NCBI GenBank assembly: GCA_029975055.1
Contig: JARKPU010000013.1
Location: forward strand, 806,001 to 870,000
Source of the DNA: Anaerolinea sp.
GTDB lineage: Bacteria > Chloroflexota > Anaerolineae > Anaerolineales > Anaerolineaceae
Direction: 5' to 3'
DNA length: 64,000 bases
Shown here: in pieces, positions 9,253 through 17,567 of the stretch
How positions within the stretch are numbered: the first letter of the stretch is position 1
Layout of the letters: each line of letters starts with the position of its first letter
Translations under genes and position numbers: made by a program
The notes under the pieces: generated by a model
Databases searched by the model: none
The model's input: only the letters and a program-made list of their open reading frames with translations
Told to the model about the DNA's origin: nothing

Positions 9253-10386
9253 CTACCGTCCGCCGTATGGGTCCATCGCGTCGCGCAGGCCGTCACCCAG
9301 CATGTTGTATGCCATGATCGCGATGAGGATGAAGATGACCGTCCAGAGCTGCCAGGGGGTGAAGCGGATGGCATAGACCGTTCCGGCCTCCTGCAGCAGC
9401 ACCCCCCAGCTGGTGAGCGGCGCGCGCAGGCCCAACCCCAGCCAGCTCAACGATGTTTCCGCGAGGATCATGCCCGGAATGGAGAGCGTGGCAATGACGA
9501 TGATGTGGCTGACGGTGCCCGGCAGCAAGTGCTGGAACATCAAGCGCGCATCCGATGCCCCCGCGCTCTTGGCTGCCAGCACATACTCGCGTTCGCGCAG
9601 CGAGAGGATCAACCCGCGCACCTGGCGGGCCAGGCCGCCCCAGCGCACGAATGCCAGGATGATCGTCAGCATGAAATACACCGCGATGGGCGACCAGTAC
9701 TTTGGAATCGCCGCCGCCAGCGCCATGAAGAGCGGAATATCCGGGAAGGCCGAGAGGAACTCGGTGAAGCGTTGAACAAACATATCGACCGCGCCGCCGT
9801 AGTACCCCGAAACCGCCCCCAGCACCGAGCCAAACAGCAGGGTCAGCACCTGACCGATCAAACCGATCAACAGCGAAAGCCTGCCGCCGAAGATGATGCG
9901 CGAGAAGAAATCCCGCCCGAGGGAATCGGTGCCCATGATGAACACATACTGGTCCTTCTGGGCATTGCGAATGCCGAACAGGTGAATATCCCCGGGAATG
10001 AAGCCCAACAGCTTGTATTTATCACCCTTGACGAAGAGCGAGATGGGATACTTCACCGAGGTGTTTTCCACAAAGACGCGTTTACGCAGTTTCTCGTCAA
10101 TCTTCTTGTCCAACCCGTAAACGAACGGCTGGATGGAGAATTTCCCTTGCGCATCGATGAAGCGAATGGTCTGCGGGCGTGCTTCGGGAAAATTCGTAGA
10201 ATGCTCAAGGTCATACGGAGCGATGAATTCCGGGATGATGCACATGCAGAAGTACATCAAAATCAGAATAATCCCTCCGAACACGGCCACTCTGTTCTTC
10301 TTGAACTTCCACCAAACCAGGCTCAGGTAGCTCTGGCTGACCTGCTTCGCCTTCACTTCTCTTCTGGTTCCAGCTTTAGCAACCAT
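9253..10386 (-). CDS. oppC: Peptide ABC importer permease (OppC/DppC type)
   Basis: 377 aa from the ATG at 10386 (AGGAGG 8 nt upstream). One N-terminal TM segment is followed by an external loop of about 100 residues, then five more TM segments and the cytoplasmic EAA loop (AAKSAGASDARLMFQHLLPG). The loop before the MGTDSLGRDFFSRI segment is longer than in classical OppC, hence the length above the usual ~300 aa. Its stop lies 10 bp from the OppD-type start. Confidence 0.92.
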   Translation of the reverse strand: MVAKAGTRREVKAKQVSQSYLSLVWWKFKKNRVAVFGGIILILMYFCMCIIPEFIAPYDLEHSTNFPEARPQTIRFIDAQGKFSIQPFVYGLDKKIDEKLRKRVFVENTSVKYPISLFVKGDKYKLLGFIPGDIHLFGIRNAQKDQYVFIMGTDSLGRDFFSRIIFGGRLSLLIGLIGQVLTLLFGSVLGAVSGYYGGAVDMFVQRFTEFLSAFPDIPLFMALAAAIPKYWSPIAVYFMLTIILAFVRWGGLARQVRGLILSLREREYVLAAKSAGASDARLMFQHLLPGTVSHIIVIATLSIPGMILAETSLSWLGLGLRAPLTSWGVLLQEAGTVYAIRFTPWQLWTVIFILIAIMAYNMLGDGLRDAMDPYGGR

Positions 10387-10401
10387 GGTAACCACCTCCT
10401 A

Positions 10402-11388
10402 TTAATCGAGCCGGATGCGGGGGTCGGCCCACGCCAGCAGCAGGTCGGATAGCAGGTTGCCAACCAGGAGCAAGATCGTGAAGAACACGATGCAGGTGCC
10501 CGCCATGTACATATCCAGCTTGCGCAAGGAATCGACGAACAACGGGCCGATGGTTGGCAGGTTCAAGACGATAGAAACCAGCGCGCCGCCGCCGATGATG
10601 CCGGGCAGCGCTTCGGAACCCAGGATGACGATGAGCGGGTTGATGGCGATGCGCACGGCGTGCTTCCAGATCACCTGGCTGTTCTTCAGGCCGCGAGCGC
10701 GGGCGGCTTCGACAAACGGCTGGCCCAAAGTCTCCAACAGGTTGCCGCGCATGATGCGGATCAATCCGCCCGTGCCGGTCACCGCGCTGATCAGCGCCGG
10801 AATCCAGAGGTGCTTCAGCAGGTCGATGACGCGGCCAAAACTCCACGGCGCGTCCACATATTCCTTGGAGAACAGGCCCAGCACGTCCTGGTTGAGAATG
10901 ATGATAGCTACGTATAGGATCAAAAGCGCAAGCAAGAAGCCCGGCATACCCAGGCCGATAAAGCTGATGGTGGTGATGACTTGATCACCTAAGGAATATT
11001 GTTTGATCGCCGAGTAAACACCCAGGGGGATCGCAATCACCCAGGTGATGATCAGCGTGGCAAGCGCGAGGATGACGGTCATTCCCAGCCGTTGGCCAAG
11101 CAGGTCCTTCACCGGGCGCTCATATTCGAAGGATTCGCCGAAATCGCCCTTTAAGAAGTTGACGGCCCAGGTTGTATATTGGACCATAAAGGGTCGGTCG
11201 AGGCCATACTTCGCGCGGTATTCTGCAATCTGGTTTTCAGCGCTGCGGTCACCGCGCGCCTGTAGTTGGGCCAGCTTTTGAGTCAAAAAGTCGCCTGGCG
11301 GCAGCTTGATAATCACAAAGCTGACAAAGGAGACCAGGACGACCATGATGATGGCATATCCGAGCCTGCGCAGAAGATAATTAACCAT
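10402..11388 (-). CDS. oppB: Peptide ABC importer permease (OppB/DppB type)
   Basis: 328 aa from the ATG at 11388 (MVNYLLRRLGYAI), which has AAGGAG upstream. Typical OppB layout: N-terminal TM, external loop with YGLDRPFMVQY, then five TM segments, EAA-loop ARARGLKNSQVIWKHA and the C-terminal ADPRIRLD. The gap to the upstream binding-protein gene holds an 11-bp stem-loop. Confidence 0.92.
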   Translation of the reverse strand: MVNYLLRRLGYAIIMVVLVSFVSFVIIKLPPGDFLTQKLAQLQARGDRSAENQIAEYRAKYGLDRPFMVQYTTWAVNFLKGDFGESFEYERPVKDLLGQRLGMTVILALATLIITWVIAIPLGVYSAIKQYSLGDQVITTISFIGLGMPGFLLALLILYVAIIILNQDVLGLFSKEYVDAPWSFGRVIDLLKHLWIPALISAVTGTGGLIRIMRGNLLETLGQPFVEAARARGLKNSQVIWKHAVRIAINPLIVILGSEALPGIIGGGALVSIVLNLPTIGPLFVDSLRKLDMYMAGTCIVFFTILLLVGNLLSDLLLAWADPRIRLD

Positions 11389-11410
11389 GGGCCACTCCTT
11401 AATATTTATT

Positions 11411-11436
11411 GTGGCGGGCGGTTTCCCGCCCGCCAC
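11411..11436 (-). promoter_or_regulatory. Intercistronic 11-bp GC-rich stem-loop
   Basis: GTGGCGGGCGG (11411-11421) pairs perfectly with CCGCCCGCCAC (11426-11436) around a 4-nt loop. It lies between the stop of the binding-protein gene and the oppB ribosome site. It has no U tract on the minus strand, so it may protect the upstream message or partially terminate, raising binding protein over permease. Confidence 0.6.
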
Positions 11437-11465
11437 ATGTCCATCAGGTTAAGCAGCTGGGTTGT

Positions 11466-13559
11466 TTACTCGAAGTACCACTGAGCCATCACCTGGTTCC
11501 CCGGTGTGTCCGGAGCCCACGGGCCAACCACGCCGTAATCGAGGATGTTGTGCAGCTTGGTGTTCGCGATGATCGGCATGCGCTGGTCGCCCGAGATACC
11601 GATGATGAACGGGCCTTCATCGATGTGGATCTGGATGGCGTCCCAAACCAGTTTGTGGCGGTCTTCGACGGTCTTGGTCTGCGAGGCCTGAACATAGAGC
11701 GCCTGCAGCTTCTCGGCCGGGCTGCCGGGTTCGGGTTTGACACCGCAGTCGTACGGGATGGCCGGATCGGCCTTGCAGGTGTCTTTGCCCTTGGCGTAGT
11801 AGCGGCCTTCGAGCGGCATGTAATAGCGGTTGACGATCGGGAAGATCCAGTCCGGGTAGGTCATGATGTCGATTTCCGACACATGCGCGCCGCGGATCAT
11901 GTACTGGCCTTCGTTCGTCAGCGTATCGACGTTCGGCTGGCCCTGCAGGTTCTGGACCTCAACCTTAATCTTCAGGTTCGTCTGCCACTGGGCTTGCACC
12001 TCGGCGGCGCAGTCGGTCTGGACCTTGAGGCTGCCGCCCCAGTCCGTCACCATCATCACCAGGGTGAAGGGTTTACCGGAGGGAAGCGTGCGGAAGCCGT
12101 CTGCGCCGACTTTCATGCCGATCTCATCCAGGGCTTTGTTGGCGCCTTCGATGTCCAGCGAGGCATCGGCGGCGGCCCATTTCTTATAGACTTCTTGCCC
12201 CTGGGGGCTGGAGAAGTGCCACGACTGCGGGCTGATCGTCGCCTGCTTGGGTTCGCCAATGCCGGACCAGGCCACGTCAATGACGCGCTGGCGGTCGACG
12301 CCCCACGAAAGGGCCTTGCGGAAGCGCTTGTCGCGCAGCAGGTCGCGGATTTCCTTGGCATGCTCGGGCGTGTCATCATCGTAGTACTTCCCGCCCTCGA
12401 CATAGTAATCGTTGACCATGTAGCCGGGCCATGCGCCGGCGCCGTTCATCCAGCCTTCCAGCATGCGGTAACCGCCGGCCGAGGCCTTCTCCTGGAACAG
12501 CGGGATGTCGTTCGGGCTGCCGCCACCGCGGAAGGAGATATCGAACTTGCCGGAGGTGAGGGCCAGGATGCGCGCCTGCTCGTCGGAGATGATTTCGACC
12601 GAGATTTCGTCAATGTAGGGCAGCTGGTTGCCTTCGGTGTCTACGCGCCAGTAGTAGGGGTTGCGCGCCCACAGGTATTTCTGGCCGTCTTCCGAGACCG
12701 ATTTGCAGTAGTAGGCCATCACGGTCGGGTAACCCGGAGTCTGCTGCCATTTATCAATGGCGGAGAGGTCGTCGTACTTCTTGGTGCTGTCGTACTTGGG
12801 GTGATATTTCTTCAAGAAGTGCGCGGGTTTCATCTTCGCGCTGGGGCCCATGAACTCCCAGTAGCCCTGCGCCAGGTAGTAGGGCGCCACCCACTGCGGA
12901 ATGTCCGACTTCCACACCACGGTGTACTCATCGGGGAATTCCATGTCGATCGGGGAGCCGTCGGATTTGCGCATGTAACCGGGGACGGTGATGACCTTGT
13001 AATCTTCATTCAAGGCCATATCTTCCCACCAGAACTTCCAGTCCGCGCTGGTGTAAGGCTCGCCGTCAGACCAGCGAACGCCCTTGCGCATGTGGAGCGT
13101 GAAGGTCAGGCCGTCATCCGACCATTCATAGGCTTCGGCCAGGGCGGGCTCGTAGCCGGTCAGGTCTTCTTTCCATTTGATCGGCGGTTCGGAGATGTAG
13201 AGCTGGATATTGCCGGCTTCAGGCCACCAGCTGACGGTGCGCAGCGTTCCGCCGTATTTGCCGATGGATTCGCGCGGCGCAGTCACCAGTGGGTTCGCCG
13301 AGATGCGCTCTTCGACCGGAGGCAGGTCGGTCATCGAATCAAGGTAAGGAGATTGCTTGTACTTGGCTTCAGCCAGGGTCGGTACGGGGGTCGGGGTCTC
13401 TTCCTTGACCTGGATGGCCTCCGAAGTTGCGGTGGGGGCAGCGACTTCTTGAGTGGCCTCAGGCGTGGTTTGCGCAGGCTGGCAAGCCACAGCAGCGATT
13501 CCAAGGCCGGTTAGCCCGGCAACCTTCAGGAAATCGCGGCGGTTCAGATTTCTCTTCAT
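11466..13559 (-). CDS. Peptide ABC importer substrate-binding lipoprotein (SBP_bac_5 family)
   Basis: 697 aa. The N-terminus has a twin-arginine motif (NRRDFLKVAG) followed by a lipobox-like AVAC, so it is probably a Tat-exported lipoprotein. A Thr/Pro/Glu-rich linker leads to a long class-C solute-binding domain with typical segments (AEAYEWSDDGLTFTLHMRKG, WSDGEPYTSADWKFW, LRDKRFRKALSWGVDRQRVI). It is the first gene of the operon and has GGAGGA before the ATG. The size and fold fit import of oligopeptides, although related proteins bind plant-type oligosaccharides. Confidence 0.92.
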   Translation of the reverse strand: MKRNLNRRDFLKVAGLTGLGIAAVACQPAQTTPEATQEVAAPTATSEAIQVKEETPTPVPTLAEAKYKQSPYLDSMTDLPPVEERISANPLVTAPRESIGKYGGTLRTVSWWPEAGNIQLYISEPPIKWKEDLTGYEPALAEAYEWSDDGLTFTLHMRKGVRWSDGEPYTSADWKFWWEDMALNEDYKVITVPGYMRKSDGSPIDMEFPDEYTVVWKSDIPQWVAPYYLAQGYWEFMGPSAKMKPAHFLKKYHPKYDSTKKYDDLSAIDKWQQTPGYPTVMAYYCKSVSEDGQKYLWARNPYYWRVDTEGNQLPYIDEISVEIISDEQARILALTSGKFDISFRGGGSPNDIPLFQEKASAGGYRMLEGWMNGAGAWPGYMVNDYYVEGGKYYDDDTPEHAKEIRDLLRDKRFRKALSWGVDRQRVIDVAWSGIGEPKQATISPQSWHFSSPQGQEVYKKWAAADASLDIEGANKALDEIGMKVGADGFRTLPSGKPFTLVMMVTDWGGSLKVQTDCAAEVQAQWQTNLKIKVEVQNLQGQPNVDTLTNEGQYMIRGAHVSEIDIMTYPDWIFPIVNRYYMPLEGRYYAKGKDTCKADPAIPYDCGVKPEPGSPAEKLQALYVQASQTKTVEDRHKLVWDAIQIHIDEGPFIIGISGDQRMPIIANTKLHNILDYGVVGPWAPDTPGNQVMAQWYFE

Positions 13560-13891
13560 ATTCTCAATTCCTCCATGGAAAAACAGAATTTAGGTTGGTT
13601 TTTCACGCCCCTTCGCGCCGGGGTCGGCTGTTCGGGTTAGTTTACACAGCCCTTTTTCAGGCGTAGCGACAACCGGGTGCGAAAGAATAGTGACTTCGGA
13701 GTGACTGTAGAATCGAGCGGCTTGATTCCTTTCTCTCCTTCACCTCCTTATCCAATCCTGGCAACAGTCTCTCAGCGATTGGCAATCCCCCTACTTAATA
13801 AAGAAGCATTGGCGCAGAATTCTCCGCACCGCAGCATTCTTCTTTTATAACGATCCGCTATGAAACTGTAAGGCCATTGTAAACTCATCCC

Positions 13892-13920
13892 ATCCTACCT
13901 TATTTTGAACCTTTTGTCAA
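13892..13920 (-). promoter_or_regulatory. Sigma-70 promoter of the peptide importer operon
   Basis: On the minus strand a consensus TTGACA (13920-13915) is followed at 17 bp by TAGGAT (13897-13892). The predicted start near 13885 leaves an unusually long leader before the ATG at 13559. Confidence 0.7.
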
Positions 13921-14252
13921 TAGAATTAACTAAACTTCGAGAGAGTTTTCGAGCGATTCATCAATGGTAACGTTCACGGAATTTCTTCCGGCTCGCGAAT
14001 CCCAGGACCAATGCTCTAAGGGGAAAATCTGCCAGTCCGTCCAGTATTAGCGCGTGTTTTTCCGCTTCCAACCCAGATTTTTGACGGTTTCAAGCCCCAT
14101 TTTCGGGATTTGGTGAATTTATCGATCAAAAATCTTACCAAATCATTCATATTATCGGACAAGGCCGACTTTCTCTGATGTGATTAAATGAAAGTAAATT
14201 AACATAAAACTTTTCCCATATAAAAAGGCAGCCCACGCCCTTTTACCTGAGT

Positions 14253-14258
14253 TATAAT
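14253..14258 (+). promoter_or_regulatory. -10 box of the LipM-like gene
   Basis: A perfect TATAAT ends 22 bp before the ATG at 14281, predicting a leader of only about 16 nt. No clear -35 box is visible. Confidence 0.5.
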
Positions 14259-14280
14259 CAGGCCCACAAGGCAATGCACA

Positions 14281-15102
14281 ATGAAACAACGCTGGCGCTT
14301 GCTCATCACCCCACCCGCACACGGCGCCTGGAACATGGCTGTCGATGAAGCCATCCTCACGGGCTGCGGCGGCCCGGCGGCCCTTCCCACCCTGCGCCTG
14401 TTCGCCTGGAACCCAGCCTGCCTTTCGCTCGGCTATGCCCAGCCTGCGGTAGATGTGGACTTGCGCGCGCTCGAGCTTCATGGCTGGCAGATCGTCCGCC
14501 GCCCGACGGGCGGCAGGGCCATCCTGCACACCGATGAACTTACCTATTCCGTCATCGCCCCGCTGCACGACCCGGTGGTGGAAGGCAGCGTTTTGCAGAG
14601 CTACAGCCGCATCGCCCAGGCGCTGCTCGGCGCGCTCGAGCGCCTTTCGTTGGCTCCGCAGGCCGACCGGCAGTACGCCCTTCCCCAAGGCTCGCGGCCC
14701 AACGGGCCGGTTTGCTTTGAAGTGCCCTCCAATTATGAGATCACCGTGAACGGCAAAAAACTCATCGGCAGCGCGCAGGCCCGGCGGCGTGAAGGTGTGC
14801 TTCAACACGGTACCCTGCCCCTGTGCGGCGACCTGACGCGCATCACGCGCGTGCTGGCCTACCCCGATGAACCCGCCCGCCTGGAAGCCGCAGAGCGCCT
14901 GCTGGCTCATGCCACCACGCTCGAAGCGCTCCTTGGGAGGCCTGTCACCTGGGACGAAGCCGCCCAGGCCTTTGTGCAGGCTTTCGAGGAACGCCTGGGC
15001 ATCGCGCTGGAGCCCGGCGCATTATCGGCTGAGGAAACCGCGCGCGCAGACCAACTGGTTGCCGAGAAATACGCCCATCCTTCGTGGACGATGCGCGTTT
15101 AA
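14281..15102 (+). CDS. Octanoyltransferase LipM / lipoate-protein ligase A family
   Basis: 273 aa of the BPL/LplA/LipB superfamily. The lipoyl-binding motif RRPTGGRAILH is at residue 73 and the conserved lysine lies in NGKKLIGSAQARR near residue 160. A Cys in PVCFEVPSNYE (C145) occupies the place of the acyl-accepting cysteine of Bacillus LipM, so octanoyl transfer from acyl carrier protein to a lipoyl domain is the likeliest role. A lipoate ligase is the alternative, because the family is hard to split by sequence alone. No lipA is adjacent. The start is supported by a nearby TATAAT and a weak AAGG. Confidence 0.82.
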   Translation: MKQRWRLLITPPAHGAWNMAVDEAILTGCGGPAALPTLRLFAWNPACLSLGYAQPAVDVDLRALELHGWQIVRRPTGGRAILHTDELTYSVIAPLHDPVVEGSVLQSYSRIAQALLGALERLSLAPQADRQYALPQGSRPNGPVCFEVPSNYEITVNGKKLIGSAQARRREGVLQHGTLPLCGDLTRITRVLAYPDEPARLEAAERLLAHATTLEALLGRPVTWDEAAQAFVQAFEERLGIALEPGALSAEETARADQLVAEKYAHPSWTMRV

Positions 15103-15141
15103 TGCCGCCTTCCATTACCCCGCTCCAGCCCTATTTTTAGA

Positions 15142-15147
15142 TATAAT
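15142..15147 (+). promoter_or_regulatory. -10 box immediately before the PhnD-like gene
   Basis: TATAAT ends 10 bp before the ATG at 15158, so the predicted transcript would begin within about 4 nt of the start codon. The GAAGAG before the ATG could act as a ribosome site only if transcription came from further upstream. Confidence 0.5.
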
Positions 15148-15157
15148 CCCTGAAGAG

Positions 15158-16246
15158 ATGATCAGCGCACACCACCAACGATGGCGCACCGGCGATCCTC
15201 GGCCTGAAAGGAACAGACCAGGCTTGCTTTACGCGCTCCTCGTCCTGGCCTTCTCGCTGGCGCTGAGCGGCTGCCTGAGCGCCACTCCCACCATCACCCC
15301 CGGCCCGCTGACAACCCCCACCCCGTCTCCCGAGCCCACGCTCACCCCCACGCCAAAACCGGTCGGCGACCCAACCAATCCGCTCGTCCTGGGCGCCGTC
15401 TCTGAAAACTCCTCGCCCGAAGTGACCGATGCGAACAACCTTCTGGCCGACCGGCTCAGCCAGTACAGCGGCCTCACGGTCAAGAGCCGCATATTCACCT
15501 CCTACCAGAGCCTGATCGATGAAATGCTCGGGCGCCGCGTGCATGTGGCCTGGCTTCCACCGATGACTTACTTGTATGCCAGCCAGTTCGGCCTGGCCGA
15601 GGTCGCCATTCAGGTCAATCATTTTGGGGTTTATAAATACGGAAGCCAGTTCCTAGCGAACGTGTCGAGCGGGATTGTGCCCTATTACGATCCAATCAGC
15701 GGCTTCAACAGCGCAGATGCGCCCACCGCGCTCGCGCAGTTTGCCGGCAAACGCCCCTGCTGGGTAGAGCCCGGCTCCGTATCGGGGTATATCGTCCCGG
15801 CCGGAATCCTGGCGCTCAACGGCATCCAGACGGGCGAGGCGGCCTTTACGCAGAGCCACGCCGGGGTTGTGCGCGCGCTCTATGTGAAAGGTGTGTGCGA
15901 ATTCGGCGCCACCTTCTCCATCTCCGGCGATCCGCGCACGGCATCGGCTGTCCTCGAGGACCTGCCCGACGCCATCGAGCGCATTCCGGTCATCTGGCGC
16001 ACCGATGCCATCATCCCCAACCTGAACATTGCCTTCATCGCCGGAATGCCTGAAGACCGCGCGAAAGCGCTCACCGCGGCCTATCTGCAGCTTGCCAGGC
16101 AGGAAGACGGCCTGCCGCTGCTCTCGCTGGCGGCCGGGAACTACCAGATCGACGCGATCAAGCCCGGAGACGATGCGGAGTATAACCCGTTACGCGATAT
16201 CGTTGCCGCGCTTGGGATCGACCCGCGCGATTTAATCGGCAAATAA
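15158..16246 (+). CDS. PhnD-like periplasmic-binding lipoprotein
   Basis: 362 aa from the ATG at 15158; the longer open frame overlaps the previous gene and is ignored. Residues 24-39 are a hydrophobic signal ending in lipobox LSGC, followed by a Thr/Pro-rich spacer. The mature part resembles phosphate/phosphite/phosphonate-binding proteins (PhnD family): YQSLIDEMLGRRVHVAWLPP, ACVEPGSVSGY-like segment WVEPGSVSGYIVP, and FGATFSISGDPRTAS. No matching permease or ATPase gene is next to it, so it is either an orphan binding protein or a sensor component. The ligand is unknown. Confidence 0.8.
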   Translation: MISAHHQRWRTGDPRPERNRPGLLYALLVLAFSLALSGCLSATPTITPGPLTTPTPSPEPTLTPTPKPVGDPTNPLVLGAVSENSSPEVTDANNLLADRLSQYSGLTVKSRIFTSYQSLIDEMLGRRVHVAWLPPMTYLYASQFGLAEVAIQVNHFGVYKYGSQFLANVSSGIVPYYDPISGFNSADAPTALAQFAGKRPCWVEPGSVSGYIVPAGILALNGIQTGEAAFTQSHAGVVRALYVKGVCEFGATFSISGDPRTASAVLEDLPDAIERIPVIWRTDAIIPNLNIAFIAGMPEDRAKALTAAYLQLARQEDGLPLLSLAAGNYQIDAIKPGDDAEYNPLRDIVAALGIDPRDLIGK

Positions 16247-16265
16247 CCCCCCAACCTGGGTTAAA

Positions 16266-16928
16266 ATGGGCATCTTGAAGATGATTCTACGCATCCTGCT
16301 GGTTCTGGCTGTCTCTGCTCTGATCGTGATCGGGTTGGCGCGTCTGACCGCTGCTCTGTATGCCGCTCCGCGGATATTCACCCTCCAGAATGCGCCAAAG
16401 GGCCGGACGGCGGTCGTCTTCGGAGCGGGCCTTTACCGCGACGGCACCCCAACACCCGTCCTGCGCGACCGGGTCGCCACCGCCGCCCAGCTTTATTTTT
16501 CCGGCAAGGTGGACCGCCTGCTCATGAGCGGCGACAACCGCTTCGAGAATTACAACGAGCCCGGGGCGATGAAAGCTTACGCCCTGGAGCTGGGTGTGCC
16601 CGAAACCGCCATCGTGCTCGATTACGCCGGCCGCCGCACCTACGATACCTGCTACCGCGCCAGGGCAATCTTCCAGTTGGAAGAAGCCATCCTTGTCACC
16701 CAGCGTTTCCACCTGGCGCGCGCCGTGTTCACCTGCAACCAGTTGGGCTTGAAGGCCGTGGGCGTCGAAGCCGACCGGCGCACCTACCAGCGCCGCTCGC
16801 AGGTCAGCTGGGCCATCCGCGAGTCGTTCGCCACCACCGTTGCCCTATGGGAAGTGTGGGTCAGCCGCCCGCTGCCGGTGCTGGGCGACCCGGAACCGAT
16901 CTACCCGCCAGAGCAGGCCCACCGCTGA
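16266..16928 (+). CDS. YdcF/SanA-family membrane-anchored protein (DUF218)
   Basis: 220 aa with one N-terminal TM helix (residues 6-28) and a DUF218 domain: AVVFGAGLYRDGTPTPVLRDR, LLMSGDNRFENYNEP and RRTYDTCYRARAIF are typical. E. coli SanA, of the same family, affects envelope permeability to vancomycin; the biochemical role is not established. An in-frame ATG at 16281, preceded by TTGAAG, is an equally good start and would shorten the protein by five residues. It lies 19 bp after the PhnD-like gene. Confidence 0.82.
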   Translation: MGILKMILRILLVLAVSALIVIGLARLTAALYAAPRIFTLQNAPKGRTAVVFGAGLYRDGTPTPVLRDRVATAAQLYFSGKVDRLLMSGDNRFENYNEPGAMKAYALELGVPETAIVLDYAGRRTYDTCYRARAIFQLEEAILVTQRFHLARAVFTCNQLGLKAVGVEADRRTYQRRSQVSWAIRESFATTVALWEVWVSRPLPVLGDPEPIYPPEQAHR

Positions 16929-16973
16929 AGCGTTTGGCATTCAACTTGCACCAAAACATTCTAAGGAGGTTCC

Positions 16974-17549
16974 ATGGAGCGCAGTGAAGGCCTGGCAATC
17001 GTCCAGGAATATGTGAAGAACCAGGGGTTAATCAACCACATGTTATCGGTAGAAGCCGCGATGCGCTTATACGCCGAAAAATACGGCGAAGATATCGAGT
17101 TGTGGGGGCTCACCGGCCTGCTGCACGATTTCGACTGGGAAATCCACCCGACCCTCGAGGAACACCCCCTCAAAGGAGCGCCCATTCTGCGCGAGCACGG
17201 CGTGCCGGAGGTGATCGTGCGGGCCATCCTGGCGCACGGCGTCGAAACCGGCGTGCCGCGCACCACGCTATTGGATAAAGCGCTCTATGCCTGCGACGAA
17301 ATCACCGGTCTTGTCACTGCGGTGGCGCTGGTCAGGCCGTCGCGCTCGCTCTATGACCTGACGGCTCAGTCGGTGAAGAAAAAATGGAAGGACAGGGCCT
17401 TCGCTGCCGGCGCGAATCGCGAGGAAATCAGCTCCGCCACCGCCGAGTTCGGCGTCGAGCTTTGGGAGCACGTAGATAACGTCATCCTCGCCATGCGCCG
17501 CATTGCCCCGCAACTGGGGCTGGAAGGCAGCCTTCCGCCAGCTGTTTGA
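16974..17549 (+). CDS. HD-domain hydrolase-like protein
   Basis: 191 aa with AAGGAGG 5 nt before the ATG. The HD signature is visible as INHMLSVEAAMRLYA (first His) and GLLHDFDWE (His-Asp), followed by HPLKGAPILREHG and AILAHGVETG. Such small HD proteins are predicted metal-dependent phosphohydrolases; the substrate cannot be told. It is 45 bp after the YdcF-like gene and 18 bp before the next gene, so it is likely in the same transcript. Confidence 0.85.
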   Translation: MERSEGLAIVQEYVKNQGLINHMLSVEAAMRLYAEKYGEDIELWGLTGLLHDFDWEIHPTLEEHPLKGAPILREHGVPEVIVRAILAHGVETGVPRTTLLDKALYACDEITGLVTAVALVRPSRSLYDLTAQSVKKKWKDRAFAAGANREEISSATAEFGVELWEHVDNVILAMRRIAPQLGLEGSLPPAV

Positions 17550-17567
17550 AAATTCCAATGGTAGGAC

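Larger units (their letters stand above)
13560..14280. other. 720-bp divergent intergenic region
   Basis: This separates the leftward importer operon from the rightward LipM-like gene and is AT-rich compared with its surroundings. It holds one good minus-strand promoter (13892-13920), which implies a leader of about 325 nt for the importer mRNA, and a TATAAT 23 bp before the rightward gene. An 8-bp inverted repeat (GATTTGGT 14107-14114, ACCAAATC 14137-14144) is also visible. I see no convincing gene; the open frames crossing it have no family resemblance. Confidence 0.6.

Noticed and set aside
11409..13514. Long open frame on the plus strand (701 codons) opposite the peptide-binding gene
   Set aside because: It is antisense to a fully recognisable binding protein, has no ribosome site and no family resemblance. 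Similar antisense frames at 20076-21818, 22147-23790 and 44383-45990 are rejected for the same reason; they arise from GC-rich codon use.
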